64,000 bases of DNA from NCBI GenBank assembly GCA_963761735.1, contig CAVXHQ010000001.1, forward strand, positions 1 through 64,000, read 5' to 3'. Below the pieces are notes generated by a model. That model was not told the DNA's origin. It did not search any database and worked only from the letters and a program-made list of their open reading frames with translations. Shown one piece after another: positions 55,242 to 63,361 of the stretch. This DNA is from CAVXHQ01 sp963761735 (GTDB lineage: Bacteria; Pseudomonadota; Alphaproteobacteria; Rhodobacterales; Rhodobacteraceae). The translations under genes and the position numbers were made by a program. How positions within the stretch are numbered: position 1 is the stretch's first letter; each line of letters begins with the position of its first letter.

Positions 55242-56076
55242 GAACACCTGAGCCTTGCCGACGTGACCGGCACCGATCTGCTGACCCCGGCCATTCTGGC
55301 GCTTGCTGCGCGCGCTCTGGCGCTGCGTGGCGATTGTGTGTTCGTGATCCGCGACGACGGGCTGTTGCCGTGTTCGGACTGGGATTTGACGACGCGCTAT
55401 TCCAAGCCCACGGCGTACCGCGTCGGCATCCCCGACACCGGCGGCGGCACGACACAAACCGTCCTGGCGGGCGAGGTGTTGCACTTGCGCGTCGGCTCAG
55501 ACGTGACCATGCCCTATGTCGGGCAGTCACCTTTGCGGCGGGCGCGTTTGACGGCGGGCCTGTTGCAGACGATGGAAGCGGCCCTGTCTGAGGTGTTCGC
55601 AAACGCGCCCTTGGGTTCGTCTGTGGTGCCGTTCCCCGAGGCCCCGGACCAAGACATGAGCGATCTGGCGCGCGGGTTCCGGGGCAAGGTGCTGGTGCGG
55701 GAATCGGTGAACGTCACGGCGGCGGGCGGACCTGCGCCTCAGACCGACCTGAAACCGACCGACGTAACTCCTGACCTGAGCCGCGCCATGACCAAGGAAA
55801 CGCTGGCGGCAGCGAAGGCCAGTATCGAAATGGTGTTCGGCGTTTTGCCTGCATGGAATAATCCCGCAACAACTGGTCCCGCAGTTAGGGAATGTCAGCG
55901 CCAAATCGCCCAGTGGACGCTTATGCCGATTGCCACGATGATCGGCCAAGAGGCAAGCGAAAAGCTGGGCACTGCCGTCACGCTGGACGTGATGAGGAAG
56001 TTGCAAGCCTATGATGCGGGCGGACGGGCCAGAACCGTCACAGCGATTGTGCAGGCGCTGGCGCTGGCGAAAGAGG
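55242..56076 (+). pseudogene. Phage portal protein (5' part; truncated start, split by IS66)
   Basis: The open frame starts without a proper N-terminus (LSLADVTGTDLLTPAILALA). It encodes portal-like segments: GDCVFVIRDDGLLPCSDWDL, GEVLHLRVGSDVTMPYVGQS, PLRRARLTAGLLQTMEAALS and WTLMPIATMIGQEASEKLG. It runs to LALAKE, where IS66 interrupts it. With the 3' fragment at 58468-58525 the protein ends AGVDPDKALELVDWKD. The N-terminal third is lost at the IS110-relic junction. Confidence 0.65.
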
Positions 56077-56098
56077 GTAAGCGTCCGGCCTGACCGCT

Positions 56099-57598
56099 CT
56101 ACTCCGCCATTTTCCACGGTAGGAAGTCATCGACGCGGGTGATCTTGTAGTCCGGGATGCGAGCGAGCGTGTCTGCGAGCCAGGCCTGCGGGTCGACGCC
56201 GTTCAGCTTGGCGGTTTCGATCAGGGTGTAGGCGATGGCGGCGGCGCGGCCGCCGGTCAGTGATCCGACGAAGAGATAATTCTTCCTGCCGATCGCGACG
56301 GATCGCATCGCACGCTCGGCCGTGTTGTTATCCAGTTCCAGGACACCGTGATCGAGATACGGCTGGAGCCGCTTCATGCGGGTCAGGGCATAGCGGATCG
56401 CCGCGGCCAATGGCGACTTGCCGGAAATGGATGGCAGCTGGAGGTGCAGCCAGACCTCAAGATCATCGAAGATGGGCTTCGCTTTCGCCTGCCTGATCTC
56501 GACCCGCCTGTCCGGCGGTGATCCCCGCGCCTCTTTCTCGACTGCGTAGAGGTAGGCGATGCGTTTGATCGCCTCGTCGGCGATGGCAGAGCCCTGCGCC
56601 CGATGGACATCGACGAACTTGCGCCTGACATGGGCCATGCAAGCGACCTCGCGGATGTCGCCGGACCGGTAGAGGTCCTCGAACCCGGCGTATCCATCCG
56701 CATGCATCCAGCCGCGATATCCTGACAGGTGATCCTTTGGGTGCTGGCCCTTCCGGTCGGGCGAGAAGCGATACCAGCTGGCGGGCGCGGCATCCCCGCC
56801 CCAGGGCCGTTCGTCTCGCCCATAGGCCCAGAGCCGCGCTGTCGCGGTTTTTCCCATGCCGGGCGCCAGCATCTTCACCGGCGTGTCGTCTGCGAAGATG
56901 GCTTCGCCCGACAGCACATGTCGTCCGATGGCGTCGGCCAGCGGTTCAAGCAGCGCCGTCGACTTGCCGACCCAGTCGGCCAACGTCGAGCGGTCCAGGT
57001 CCAGCCCGTCGCGCTCGAAGATCTGGCTTTGACGATAGAGCGGCAAGTGGTCGGCGTATTTGGAGACCAGCACATGCGCCAGCAGACCTGGCCCGGGGCG
57101 CCCGCGCTCGATGGGGCGCGACGGCATGGGCGCTTGCGTGAAGGCCTCGCAGCCGGAACACGCAAAGCGCGGCCGCACGATGCGGTTCACGATGAACCGG
57201 CCGGGCACATACTCCAGTTCCTCGGTCACATCCTCGCCCAGACGGCGCAGTCGACCGCCGCACTTGGCGCAATCATCGCCGCCGGTCGTCAACTCGACTT
57301 CCATCCGCGGGATGTGATCCGGGATCGGACGGCGCTTCGGCTTGTCCTTCGGCTCCTCATCGGGAAGCCGCAGCTTGGCCGTCATCTTGGCGATCGAGAT
57401 CTCGCTGGCTTCCAGTGCCAGCTGAAGCTGCTCGATAATCTCCGATGAGGCGCCGAACCGAGAGTTGCGGTGCCCGGCCAGCTGATGGCGCAGCTTCTCG
57501 ATGAGCATCGCCTGCGACTTCACTTCGGCCAGCAAAAGGGCCGTGAAGCGGCGTAGTTCATCGGGATCTTCCGGCAGGGATTGGGCCACGTCAAGCAT
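56099..57598 (-). CDS. tnpC: IS66 transposase TnpC
   Basis: The 499-residue protein has an N-terminal coiled region (LIEKLRHQLAGHRNSRFGAS), a zinc-finger segment (CAKCGGRLRRLGEDV, then FACSGCEAF), the DDE transposase core (EAIFADDTPVKMLAPGMGKT, HADGYAGFEDLYRSGDIREV) and the C-terminal DNNTAERAMRSVAIGRKNYL. It is full length and undamaged. Confidence 0.93.
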   Translation of the reverse strand: MLDVAQSLPEDPDELRRFTALLLAEVKSQAMLIEKLRHQLAGHRNSRFGASSEIIEQLQLALEASEISIAKMTAKLRLPDEEPKDKPKRRPIPDHIPRMEVELTTGGDDCAKCGGRLRRLGEDVTEELEYVPGRFIVNRIVRPRFACSGCEAFTQAPMPSRPIERGRPGPGLLAHVLVSKYADHLPLYRQSQIFERDGLDLDRSTLADWVGKSTALLEPLADAIGRHVLSGEAIFADDTPVKMLAPGMGKTATARLWAYGRDERPWGGDAAPASWYRFSPDRKGQHPKDHLSGYRGWMHADGYAGFEDLYRSGDIREVACMAHVRRKFVDVHRAQGSAIADEAIKRIAYLYAVEKEARGSPPDRRVEIRQAKAKPIFDDLEVWLHLQLPSISGKSPLAAAIRYALTRMKRLQPYLDHGVLELDNNTAERAMRSVAIGRKNYLFVGSLTGGRAAAIAYTLIETAKLNGVDPQAWLADTLARIPDYKITRVDDFLPWKMAE

Positions 57599-57657
57599 GC
57601 CAAACTATAGCAAAACATGGCTGCGGCGGGAATCCTGAATGCCCTCGACAGGGTAAT

Positions 57658-58005
57658 TTATCCTGCCTTGAGCGGCTTCCAGCTACGCTGCGGGGCCCGC
57701 CAGTCGATGCCCTCCAGGAGCATCGCCAACTGCGCCGCCGTCAGGGAGATCTTACCCTCCTTCGCCGACGGCCAGACGAACCGGCCCTTCTCAAGGCGCT
57801 TCGAGAACAAGCACGCGCCCTGGCCATCCCACCAGATGATCTTGATCAGATCGCCACGCCGCCCGCGGAACACAAACAGGTGGCCAGCGAACGGGTCCTG
57901 CTTCAGCGCCGTCTCAGCTTGAGCCGCCAGCGTCGTGAACCCCCGTCGCATGTCTGTGACACCGGCCGCCAGCCAGACCCGCGTGTTCGACGGGACCGGG
58001 ATCAT
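57658..58005 (-). CDS. tnpB: IS66 accessory protein TnpB
   Basis: The 115-residue IS66 Orf2 protein starts MIPVPSNTRVWLAAGVTDMR, with the motif FAGHLFVFRGRRGDLIKIIW and W-x-D-G-Q-G. It is required for transposition with TnpC. It overlaps tnpA by four bases. Confidence 0.93.
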   Translation of the reverse strand: MIPVPSNTRVWLAAGVTDMRRGFTTLAAQAETALKQDPFAGHLFVFRGRRGDLIKIIWWDGQGACLFSKRLEKGRFVWPSAKEGKISLTAAQLAMLLEGIDWRAPQRSWKPLKAG

Positions 58006-58382
58006 GGCGACAGGCCCCGGATCAGCCGGGCCAGCGCCTCGGGATCGTAGGTGCCCACAATCCGCAGTCGGTGACCACCTGCGACATCGATCTCGATTGT
58101 GCCAGGATCAGCGGTCGGATCAGACACCGCGTCATGATCCCTCCACTCCGGCTGATCGACGATCTCAACCGGCAGGAAGCCAGCGACATCCGCAGCGCAT
58201 ATCTCGACCACCGGTTCGGCGGTGGGGGCGTATCGAGGATCCCGCAGCCATTTGAAGATCATGTTGGCGTTCATCGCATATCGACGCGCAACCTGCGCCA
58301 CCGACACATCCGGCGCTGCCGTCTGAAAGCAGATCGAGCGCTTCTCCTCGTCGCTCCAGAGCCGTCTCGCACGACGCGCCAT
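58002..58382 (-). CDS. tnpA: IS66 accessory protein TnpA
   Basis: The 126-residue protein has an HTH near the start (SVAQVARRYAMNANMIFKWL) and a C-terminal beta region (IEIDVAGGHRLRIVGTYDPE). It is first in the IS66 operon. A perfect 10-bp inverted repeat (AGTGTCCGCT / AGCGGACACT, arms 58395-58404 and 58411-58420) lies 13 bases upstream, probably regulatory. Confidence 0.9.
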   Translation of the reverse strand: MARRARRLWSDEEKRSICFQTAAPDVSVAQVARRYAMNANMIFKWLRDPRYAPTAEPVVEICAADVAGFLPVEIVDQPEWRDHDAVSDPTADPGTIEIDVAGGHRLRIVGTYDPEALARLIRGLSP

Positions 58383-58467
58383 CGATCGCCCCTTAGTGTC
58401 CGCTATCCTAAGCGGACACTATCCCTCACTCCCTATGCGCGGCAGTGCAGGGAGACCGTACGGTTAC

Positions 58468-58525
58468 GAAAGAGGCGGGCGTTGATCCTGACAAGGCTTT
58501 GGAACTGGTGGATTGGAAAGACTGA
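58468..58525 (+). pseudogene. Phage portal protein (3' part)
   Basis: After the second target duplication the frame reads EAGVDPDKALELVDWKD and stops at 58523-58525. It joins the 55242-56076 frame exactly when IS66 is removed. Confidence 0.75.
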
Positions 58526-58528
58526 ACG

Positions 58529-58909
58529 ATGAAAGAAACGCGGGTGGGGCGCTGGCTGATCTACGGGCTAACTGAGGAAAGCACGGGTTGTCTCTTCTAT
58601 GTTGGTAAGACGCACAAGCGGCGAGAGCATCGCTTGAGGGAACATGTAGAAGCTGCAACTGAGGGCAGTCACTACCCCGTCCACCAGCACATAAGGAAAA
58701 TTTTGGCGACTGGAGGGTTGCCGGAAATCTTTGTTCTTCAAAGAGTGAACCCAAGTGATTCTTGGCAAGCTGCGGAGATACTACAAATTCAACACTGGCG
58801 AAATTTCTGCCAAGAATCATTGCCAGTCATACACCGGGCGCAGACGCCAAAGAGCGATGATGTATGGATTCGCCGCATAGACCTTAAGAACGTCCGCGAC
58901 GGCGGCTAA
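58529..58909 (+). CDS. GIY-YIG nuclease-domain protein
   Basis: The 126-residue protein has WLIYGLTEESTGCLFYVGKT as the Y..G/FYVGKT core and RREHRLREHV with the catalytic Arg. A Glu (LPEIFVLQRV or AAEILQIQHW) comes later. It begins three bases after the portal stop, so it may be a phage morphogenesis-linked or homing-type nuclease. Base use is more AT-rich than the host. Confidence 0.75.
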   Translation: MKETRVGRWLIYGLTEESTGCLFYVGKTHKRREHRLREHVEAATEGSHYPVHQHIRKILATGGLPEIFVLQRVNPSDSWQAAEILQIQHWRNFCQESLPVIHRAQTPKSDDVWIRRIDLKNVRDGG

Positions 58910-59079
58910 AGTGGGAACGGGCAGAACAACATCCATGCCCCGCTGGCGTTCTGACATTCTTGCACGAATATAGCTGAGGGGAACAGGGCACATGTTACCC
59001 CAGATGTTACCCCAAGCCAAAATCCACCAAGGCCGCTTGAGGCGACTTAAGCTAAGCATTTGTTTTCTTGTGGATTTTT
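58910..59079. other. Gap between GIY-YIG gene and tRNA fragment
   Basis: The sequence is non-coding on the plus strand. The minus frame 58817-59059 overlaps the GIY-YIG gene antisense and is not credible. Nothing structured was seen apart from the duplicated phrase ATGTTACCCCAGATGTTACC at 58992-59011. Confidence 0.4.
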
Positions 59080-59129
59080 GGCTCCGGCGGTAGGGATCGA
59101 ACCTACGACCAATTGATTAACAGTCAAGC
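59080..59129 (-). repeat. tRNA-Asn 3' fragment, likely attachment site
   Basis: About 50 nt of the minus strand match tRNA-Asn from the anticodon arm (TTGACTGTTAATCAA, anticodon GTT) through the T arm (CGTAGGTTCGATCCCTACC) to CCGGAGCCA. The 5' half is absent, so it is not a tRNA gene but the target copy left by integration. A tyrosine integrase starts 158 bases away. Confidence 0.75.
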
Positions 59130-59253
59130 GACGATATTTATTCACTTGGCGCACGTTGGTGCAGTTCCTCATTGAAACCAGTGGTTTGCACCTAATTTGC
59201 AACAATAATCAATCGGTTGACAGTGCGCTGGAATGCGCCTTAGTGACGTGGTG

Positions 59254-59273
59254 CGTTGCAAAACGTTGCAAAA
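59254..59273 (+). promoter_or_regulatory. CGTTGCAAAA tandem pair before integrase
   Basis: Two abutting copies of CGTTGCAAAA lie 14 bases before the integrase start. Inverted relatives TTTGCAAC (59197) and GTTTGCACC (59184) are upstream. They are probable integrase arm-type or repressor sites. Confidence 0.5.
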
Positions 59274-59287
59274 ACGGAGCATGACAG

Positions 59288-60436
59288 ATGACCATCGCAA
59301 TCGACTTCACCAAACCCGCACGCCTGCTAAAAACCCCACCGGGCATGTATCGACACGACGGCGACCGCTTTCCGGGCCTCTATCTCAACGTCGGCAAAAC
59401 AAAGAGCACTTGGTATATCAAGCGCCGCGTGGACGGCAAAACGAAGTCGATCAAGGTAGGCGCGTTTCCTGCCTTGGACGCCACCACGGCGTTTAAACAA
59501 GGCGACACTAAGACAGGCGTTGCAAAGAGTGACATTCAGACGGTGCGCGATGGGTGGACGTTCTGGTGCGACACCTCGCAGGCGCAGGGCGGTATGTCTG
59601 ACGATCACCGACACCGCATGTCCCGCCAGCTTGAGATGCACGCAAAGGAGATCATGGACAGCAACGTCGCGGACGTGACCTCGGCCAATGTGCAGGCAGT
59701 CCTTAACCGTTTGATGGCAGACGGCAAGAAGGCGACGGCGCGCGCTGTGCGCATCGGTATCGGCAATGCGTTCAACTTCGCGCCAGTGGTCAATCCCGTC
59801 GCCCAGAAAAAGACGCGAGTTGCCAAGAGTGACGAGACAGAGGCGCAATGGACGGCTGCTGCCAATGCCCACGACCTCGACGCGGACGACTGGTCAGTGA
59901 TCTGGAATGCGATCATGGCGCGGCGGGAGAAGAACGTCATTGTCGGGACAGCAATTGCCGTCATGTTTCTGACAGGCATTCGTTCCGAGAATGTTTGCTC
60001 ACTGTCATGGGATCAGGTCGACTTGCAAAACAAGACAATCCACCTGACCAAGATGAAGAACAAACTCGCCCGCACATTGCCTGTCATGGACACCGTGATC
60101 GACATGTTGAAGGAAATACGAGGGTCAGGCAGCGAATGGGTGTTTCCAGCGTCGTCTGCCACGGGATACATCACTGACCCCAAAGGCACGTTCGCACAGA
60201 TCAACGACGAGGACGTGCGCGTGTTTCTGCCCCATGATGGGCGGCGTCACTTCATGCAGGCGTCAGCCGAGGCGTTCTTGCCCGACTACGTCGCCCACTT
60301 CCTGCGCGGTGACAAGAAGGCGGGCGAGGGTAGCGACATGCTGATGAAATACCTCAAACGTATGGGCAACCGTCGCGCCGTCGAAGACATTGAAAAAGTG
60401 TACTTCGAGCGAATTAAGGTAGAACCTTCTTTCTAA
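59288..60436 (+). CDS. int: Tyrosine-type integrase
   Basis: The 382-residue recombinase has an N-terminal DUF4102-like arm-binding region (LYLNVGKTKSTWYIKRRVDG), a SAM-like core-binding domain and a catalytic domain. Catalytic residues are Arg in MFLTGIRSENVCSLSWDQVD, His/Arg in LPHDGRRHFMQ and probably Tyr in SDMLMKYLKRMG. It lies beside the tRNA-Asn fragment and should integrate the element there. Confidence 0.85.
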   Translation: MTIAIDFTKPARLLKTPPGMYRHDGDRFPGLYLNVGKTKSTWYIKRRVDGKTKSIKVGAFPALDATTAFKQGDTKTGVAKSDIQTVRDGWTFWCDTSQAQGGMSDDHRHRMSRQLEMHAKEIMDSNVADVTSANVQAVLNRLMADGKKATARAVRIGIGNAFNFAPVVNPVAQKKTRVAKSDETEAQWTAAANAHDLDADDWSVIWNAIMARREKNVIVGTAIAVMFLTGIRSENVCSLSWDQVDLQNKTIHLTKMKNKLARTLPVMDTVIDMLKEIRGSGSEWVFPASSATGYITDPKGTFAQINDEDVRVFLPHDGRRHFMQASAEAFLPDYVAHFLRGDKKAGEGSDMLMKYLKRMGNRRAVEDIEKVYFERIKVEPSF

Positions 60437-60700
60437 ATTGTTTGTTAGCCAATGCTGCACTAAGGTGATGGTGCACTTGATGCCACGTCGTGAGACGCCG
60501 CGCACCGTGAAGGTGAGTGCGAAACTAGCTTAGGGAGCGCCGCGCTGGAAGCGGACCTGAGTGACAGCCCGCACCAGCGAGTATCAACAGAGGGCCCTGT
60601 TTGTTCAAAGATGGACAGAAGGACCTGTTGATGGCTCAAGAACTACGCGCACTCGAGTTCGCGCATTGAAGAACTCGAAATTCGTTTGAATAATCCTCGC
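60437..60700. other. Intergenic region upstream of AlpA
   Basis: No supported gene. A 12-codon frame at 60631-60669 ends shortly before the AlpA region and could be a leader, but nothing supports this. Confidence 0.4.
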
Positions 60701-60874
60701 ATGATGACTCCCCTCCAAGTTTGCGACTTCCTGCAAATCTCGGAACGGGCGCTTTATGATTTGAAGGAGCGCGGAGACGCGCCGCCCGCGATTTATTTCA
60801 GTCAGCGGACGGTGCGCTATGACCTGCATGAGGTGATGGCGTGGGCGAAGCAAAAAGAAGTGGGGCAAGTGTGA
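60701..60874 (+). CDS. AlpA/excisionase-type helix-turn-helix protein
   Basis: The 57-residue winged HTH (MerR/Xis-like) has MTPLQVCDFLQISERALYDL, then PPAIYFSQRTVRYDLHEVMA and a W. It is the size of phage AlpA regulators that control integrase or excision. ATG 60701 is used (TTG 60686 is possible). The stop overlaps the next gene (TGATG). Confidence 0.78.
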   Translation: MMTPLQVCDFLQISERALYDLKERGDAPPAIYFSQRTVRYDLHEVMAWAKQKEVGQV

Positions 60875-61830
60875 TGGCAAAGGACAAAGAACGAGAAACG
60901 GCAAAATTCGGCAAGGGTTATGCAGCGCAGTTGATGGCGTTCAACATTCAGAAGCAGCGAATTGTTGACCGATGCAATGTCGAGTTTGACGAGGATTTGT
61001 TTGACGAGGCGAAGGACTACAGTTCTTGGAACCGCGCATTGAATGGCAAGGAAGTTTGGGTCGGCATCGTCGATGCGCTCGACAACCTGTTAGTCGATCA
61101 GATCAATCATCCGAGAAAGTATCTGCCTGACGACGGCCCGCCGGATGATGGATTGCAGGAGTGGATGAAGCAGATTGCAACTGCGCCTTGGTGGCGCGAC
61201 GTGTTGCAGGTGTCCGCGTCGCAGAGCGCGTTCAATGCGTGGTTCTCAGGACGACCAATGGGCAAAGCGAAGATCGTTGAGGTCAAAGCGGCTGTCGATA
61301 ACTGGTGGGCGCGTCTGATGGCGGCAGTTGAAAAGGCGGAGTATGCATCGCTTGCACGTGAAATGGCTCGTGCCGCTGACTCTGGGAAAACGGCGCGCAA
61401 TTTTGACTCCTACTTTTACACCAAAGTTGTCGAGCAAGGCATACCAGTTGAGGTCGCGCGCGCCCATTTTGTCGATATGAATATGAAGGCATTTCGACAT
61501 CATGCCAATCCGATTGACCTTGCTGATCTCAGTGACCCGTTGGAGGCGATAAACAGTCAGCACGACGACATGTTTTTCGCCGAATATGGAAAGGCCTTCG
61601 ACGATCTGCACGAGGCGGGGTATCCCAACGCCTTGCCGAGTATCCCGTATGACTTCGATGCCAAACCGTTGATCGAAACCCGGCGTTGGGGTGGCGAAGA
61701 AAACGAGGAGTGTCCCAAGAATCTGAACGAGGCGATTTATGGTCTGTGGTATCGGGTCAAAATTCAGCGGTTTTGGAATACAGAAATGCGGATGGTTGAT
61801 CAGAAGTCACGAGATCGTCGAGGTTTCTGA
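60874..61830 (+). CDS. Hypothetical island protein
   Basis: The 318-residue soluble protein starts MAKDKERETAKFGKGYAAQL. It is rich in Trp and acidic residues (WMKQIATAPWWRDVLQVSAS, ARNFDSYFYTKVVEQGIPVE). No signal, membrane segment or known motif was found. It is translationally coupled to AlpA, so it probably belongs to the integrative element. Function unknown. Confidence 0.65.
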   Translation: MAKDKERETAKFGKGYAAQLMAFNIQKQRIVDRCNVEFDEDLFDEAKDYSSWNRALNGKEVWVGIVDALDNLLVDQINHPRKYLPDDGPPDDGLQEWMKQIATAPWWRDVLQVSASQSAFNAWFSGRPMGKAKIVEVKAAVDNWWARLMAAVEKAEYASLAREMARAADSGKTARNFDSYFYTKVVEQGIPVEVARAHFVDMNMKAFRHHANPIDLADLSDPLEAINSQHDDMFFAEYGKAFDDLHEAGYPNALPSIPYDFDAKPLIETRRWGGEENEECPKNLNEAIYGLWYRVKIQRFWNTEMRMVDQKSRDRRGF

Positions 61831-62080
61831 GGACGGTGAAGATTGGCGAGCGGCAAACGAACGGCAGAAACACGGTTGGGATGCTGGGACGGAGTTATTC
61901 TTCCGAGGCCTGTATGAAAATGGCGATGGCCGTAGTCATCACGAGCGCGAAGTCGACGAGTTGCGCGCTAAGATCAAGCATCTGCGTTTCGATAGTCAGA
62001 GTGCGCGTTCGAGTGAAAAACGCGCACTGGCGCAAATCGAGTTAACGGCAGCAGAAAAGCGGCTGGGCGAATTACTCTAG
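61796..62080 (+). CDS. Small coiled-coil hypothetical protein
   Basis: The frame reads EIVEVSEDGEDWRAANERQK and a helical, heptad-like C-terminus (VDELRAKIKHLRFDSQSARS). The start is unclear (TTG 61796). It may be fused by a one-base shift to the preceding gene, whose last codons (MVDQKSR) lead naturally into it. Confidence 0.45.
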   Translation: MIRSHEIVEVSEDGEDWRAANERQKHGWDAGTELFFRGLYENGDGRSHHEREVDELRAKIKHLRFDSQSARSSEKRALAQIELTAAEKRLGELL

Positions 62081-62220
62081 GCGGCGCAGTCAATGCGAAT
62101 GGGGAGCGCGGCGAGAATATCGTCGCGCTCTTTTCGCGTTGTGACAGGGATTAGCCAGCGTCGGATGGTGTCGAGGTCAATGCCTTCGGCGTATAGGCGG
62201 TGGGCGTGGGATTTAGCCAT
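62077..62220 (-). CDS. Small hypothetical protein (47 aa)
   Basis: A short frame, MAKSHAHRLYAEGIDLDTIR then IPVTTRKERDDILAALPI, starts within the end of the upstream minus-strand gene (ATG overlaps 62213-62220). Similar helical small proteins accompany phage-like islands. Support is the overlap and sensible codon use. Confidence 0.45.
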   Translation of the reverse strand: MAKSHAHRLYAEGIDLDTIRRWLIPVTTRKERDDILAALPIRIDCAA

Positions 62221-62419
62221 TGGTCGGGTCCTTTGGGTTGAGTTGTACGAATTCTTGATCGAGCAAAGCGGTCAGTAGGCTCTTTGCGCCTTCCGAGATG
62301 GCAGGGCAGTCGAGCAACCAAGTGCGCATCGCGTCGGCAGACTTCTGGGCGTCAGCGGCGATCATGCGGGCAACGACTTTCTGTCCATAGGTTGTCCCGT
62401 TAGGGTGTCTGCGCGGCAT
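62213..62419 (-). CDS. Small hypothetical protein (68 aa)
   Basis: The frame MPRRHPNGTTYGQKVVARMI then DAMRTWLLDCPAISEGAKSL has good host-like codon use. It is the first of two overlapping minus-strand genes opposing the AlpA operon. No family recognised. Confidence 0.5.
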   Translation of the reverse strand: MPRRHPNGTTYGQKVVARMIAADAQKSADAMRTWLLDCPAISEGAKSLLTALLDQEFVQLNPKDPTNG

Positions 62420-62608
62420 GGGCGATCTCCGTTACTATGATCAGGATTGTATCGCTGTCAATCTCGGCGACAAAAGGGACCATTTACCGGCGCAAAATGG
62501 GGCCACGGCCTGGATGTTCGCGGCGCTCTGGCGCGTGTGCTCGCCAAGTAGCTGACGCGCGCCAGAGTGCGCTGGCCGCAGGCCAGCATTGCTGCTGTTT
62601 TTGCGGTT

Positions 62609-63361
62609 TCAGTCTTGGAGTTTGCGGCTCTGTCGCAGCCGGTAGCTGTCGCCGTTCATTTCCAGGATGTGAACATGGTGGGTCAGGCGGTCGAGGATGG
62701 CGCCGGTAAGGCGCTCGGATCCGAAGACTTCGGTCCATTCATCAAACGGCAGATTGGACGTGATGACGATTGATCCTCGCTCATAGCGCTGCGAGATGAC
62801 TTCGAACAGCAACTCCGCGCCGGATTTGCTCAGGGGAACGAAGCCAAGTTCGTCAATGATCAACAGATCCTGACTGACAATCAGCTTTTGCAGGCGCTGC
62901 AGACGCCGATCATCGGCTGCCTCGATCAACTCATGCACCAGCGCGGCGGCCGTCGTGAAGCGGACCTTCAGGCCCTTCTGGCAAGCGGCGAGACCAAGCC
63001 CCAAGGCAATGTGGGTCTTGCCGGTTCCCGATGGACCCAGAGCAATAATGTTCTCGCGGCGATCAGCGTATTCGCAACGTGCCAGCTCCATGGTCAAGAC
63101 CTTGTTGAGCGACGGGATCGCCTTGAAGTCGAAACTGTCGAGGCTCTTGGTGGCCGGGAACTTCGCGGCTTTGATCCGCCGCTCAACCATCCGGCGTTCG
63201 CGTTCGATCAGCTCCAGTTCGCAAAGCCGCAGCAGATATTGAACATGATCCTTGCCCTCTGCCGCACACTGACGGGCCAGCTTGCCATATTCGCTCTTGA
63301 AGGTCGGCAGTCGGAGCGCCTTGAGGTGATGCTGCAATAAGACCTGCGGAGTGTCGCTCAT
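62609..63361 (-). CDS. istB: IS21 helper ATPase IstB
   Basis: The 250-residue AAA+ (DnaC-like) protein has Walker A IIALGPSGTGKTHIALGLGL, Walker B QDLLIIDELGFVPLS and sensor ITSNLPFDEW. Start MSDTPQVLLQHHLKALRLPT at 63361 overlaps istA by four bases. Confidence 0.92.
   Translation of the reverse strand: MSDTPQVLLQHHLKALRLPTFKSEYGKLARQCAAEGKDHVQYLLRLCELELIERERRMVERRIKAAKFPATKSLDSFDFKAIPSLNKVLTMELARCEYADRRENIIALGPSGTGKTHIALGLGLAACQKGLKVRFTTAAALVHELIEAADDRRLQRLQKLIVSQDLLIIDELGFVPLSKSGAELLFEVISQRYERGSIVITSNLPFDEWTEVFGSERLTGAILDRLTHHVHILEMNGDSYRLRQSRKLQD

Larger units (their letters stand above)
56077..58467 (-). mobile_element. IS66-family element, 2391 bp, with 8-bp target duplication
   Basis: The ends are GTAAGCGTCCGG (56077) and its imperfect inverse (CCGTACGGTTAC ending 58467; 10 of 12 match). 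They are flanked by GAAAGAGG at 56069-56076 and 58468-58475. It carries tnpA, tnpB and tnpC in the usual order on the minus strand. Removing it with one duplication restores the portal reading frame. Confidence 0.93.

Noticed and set aside
59080..59129. A complete tRNA-Asn gene
   Set aside because: The acceptor 5' strand and D arm are missing; only the 3' part is present.
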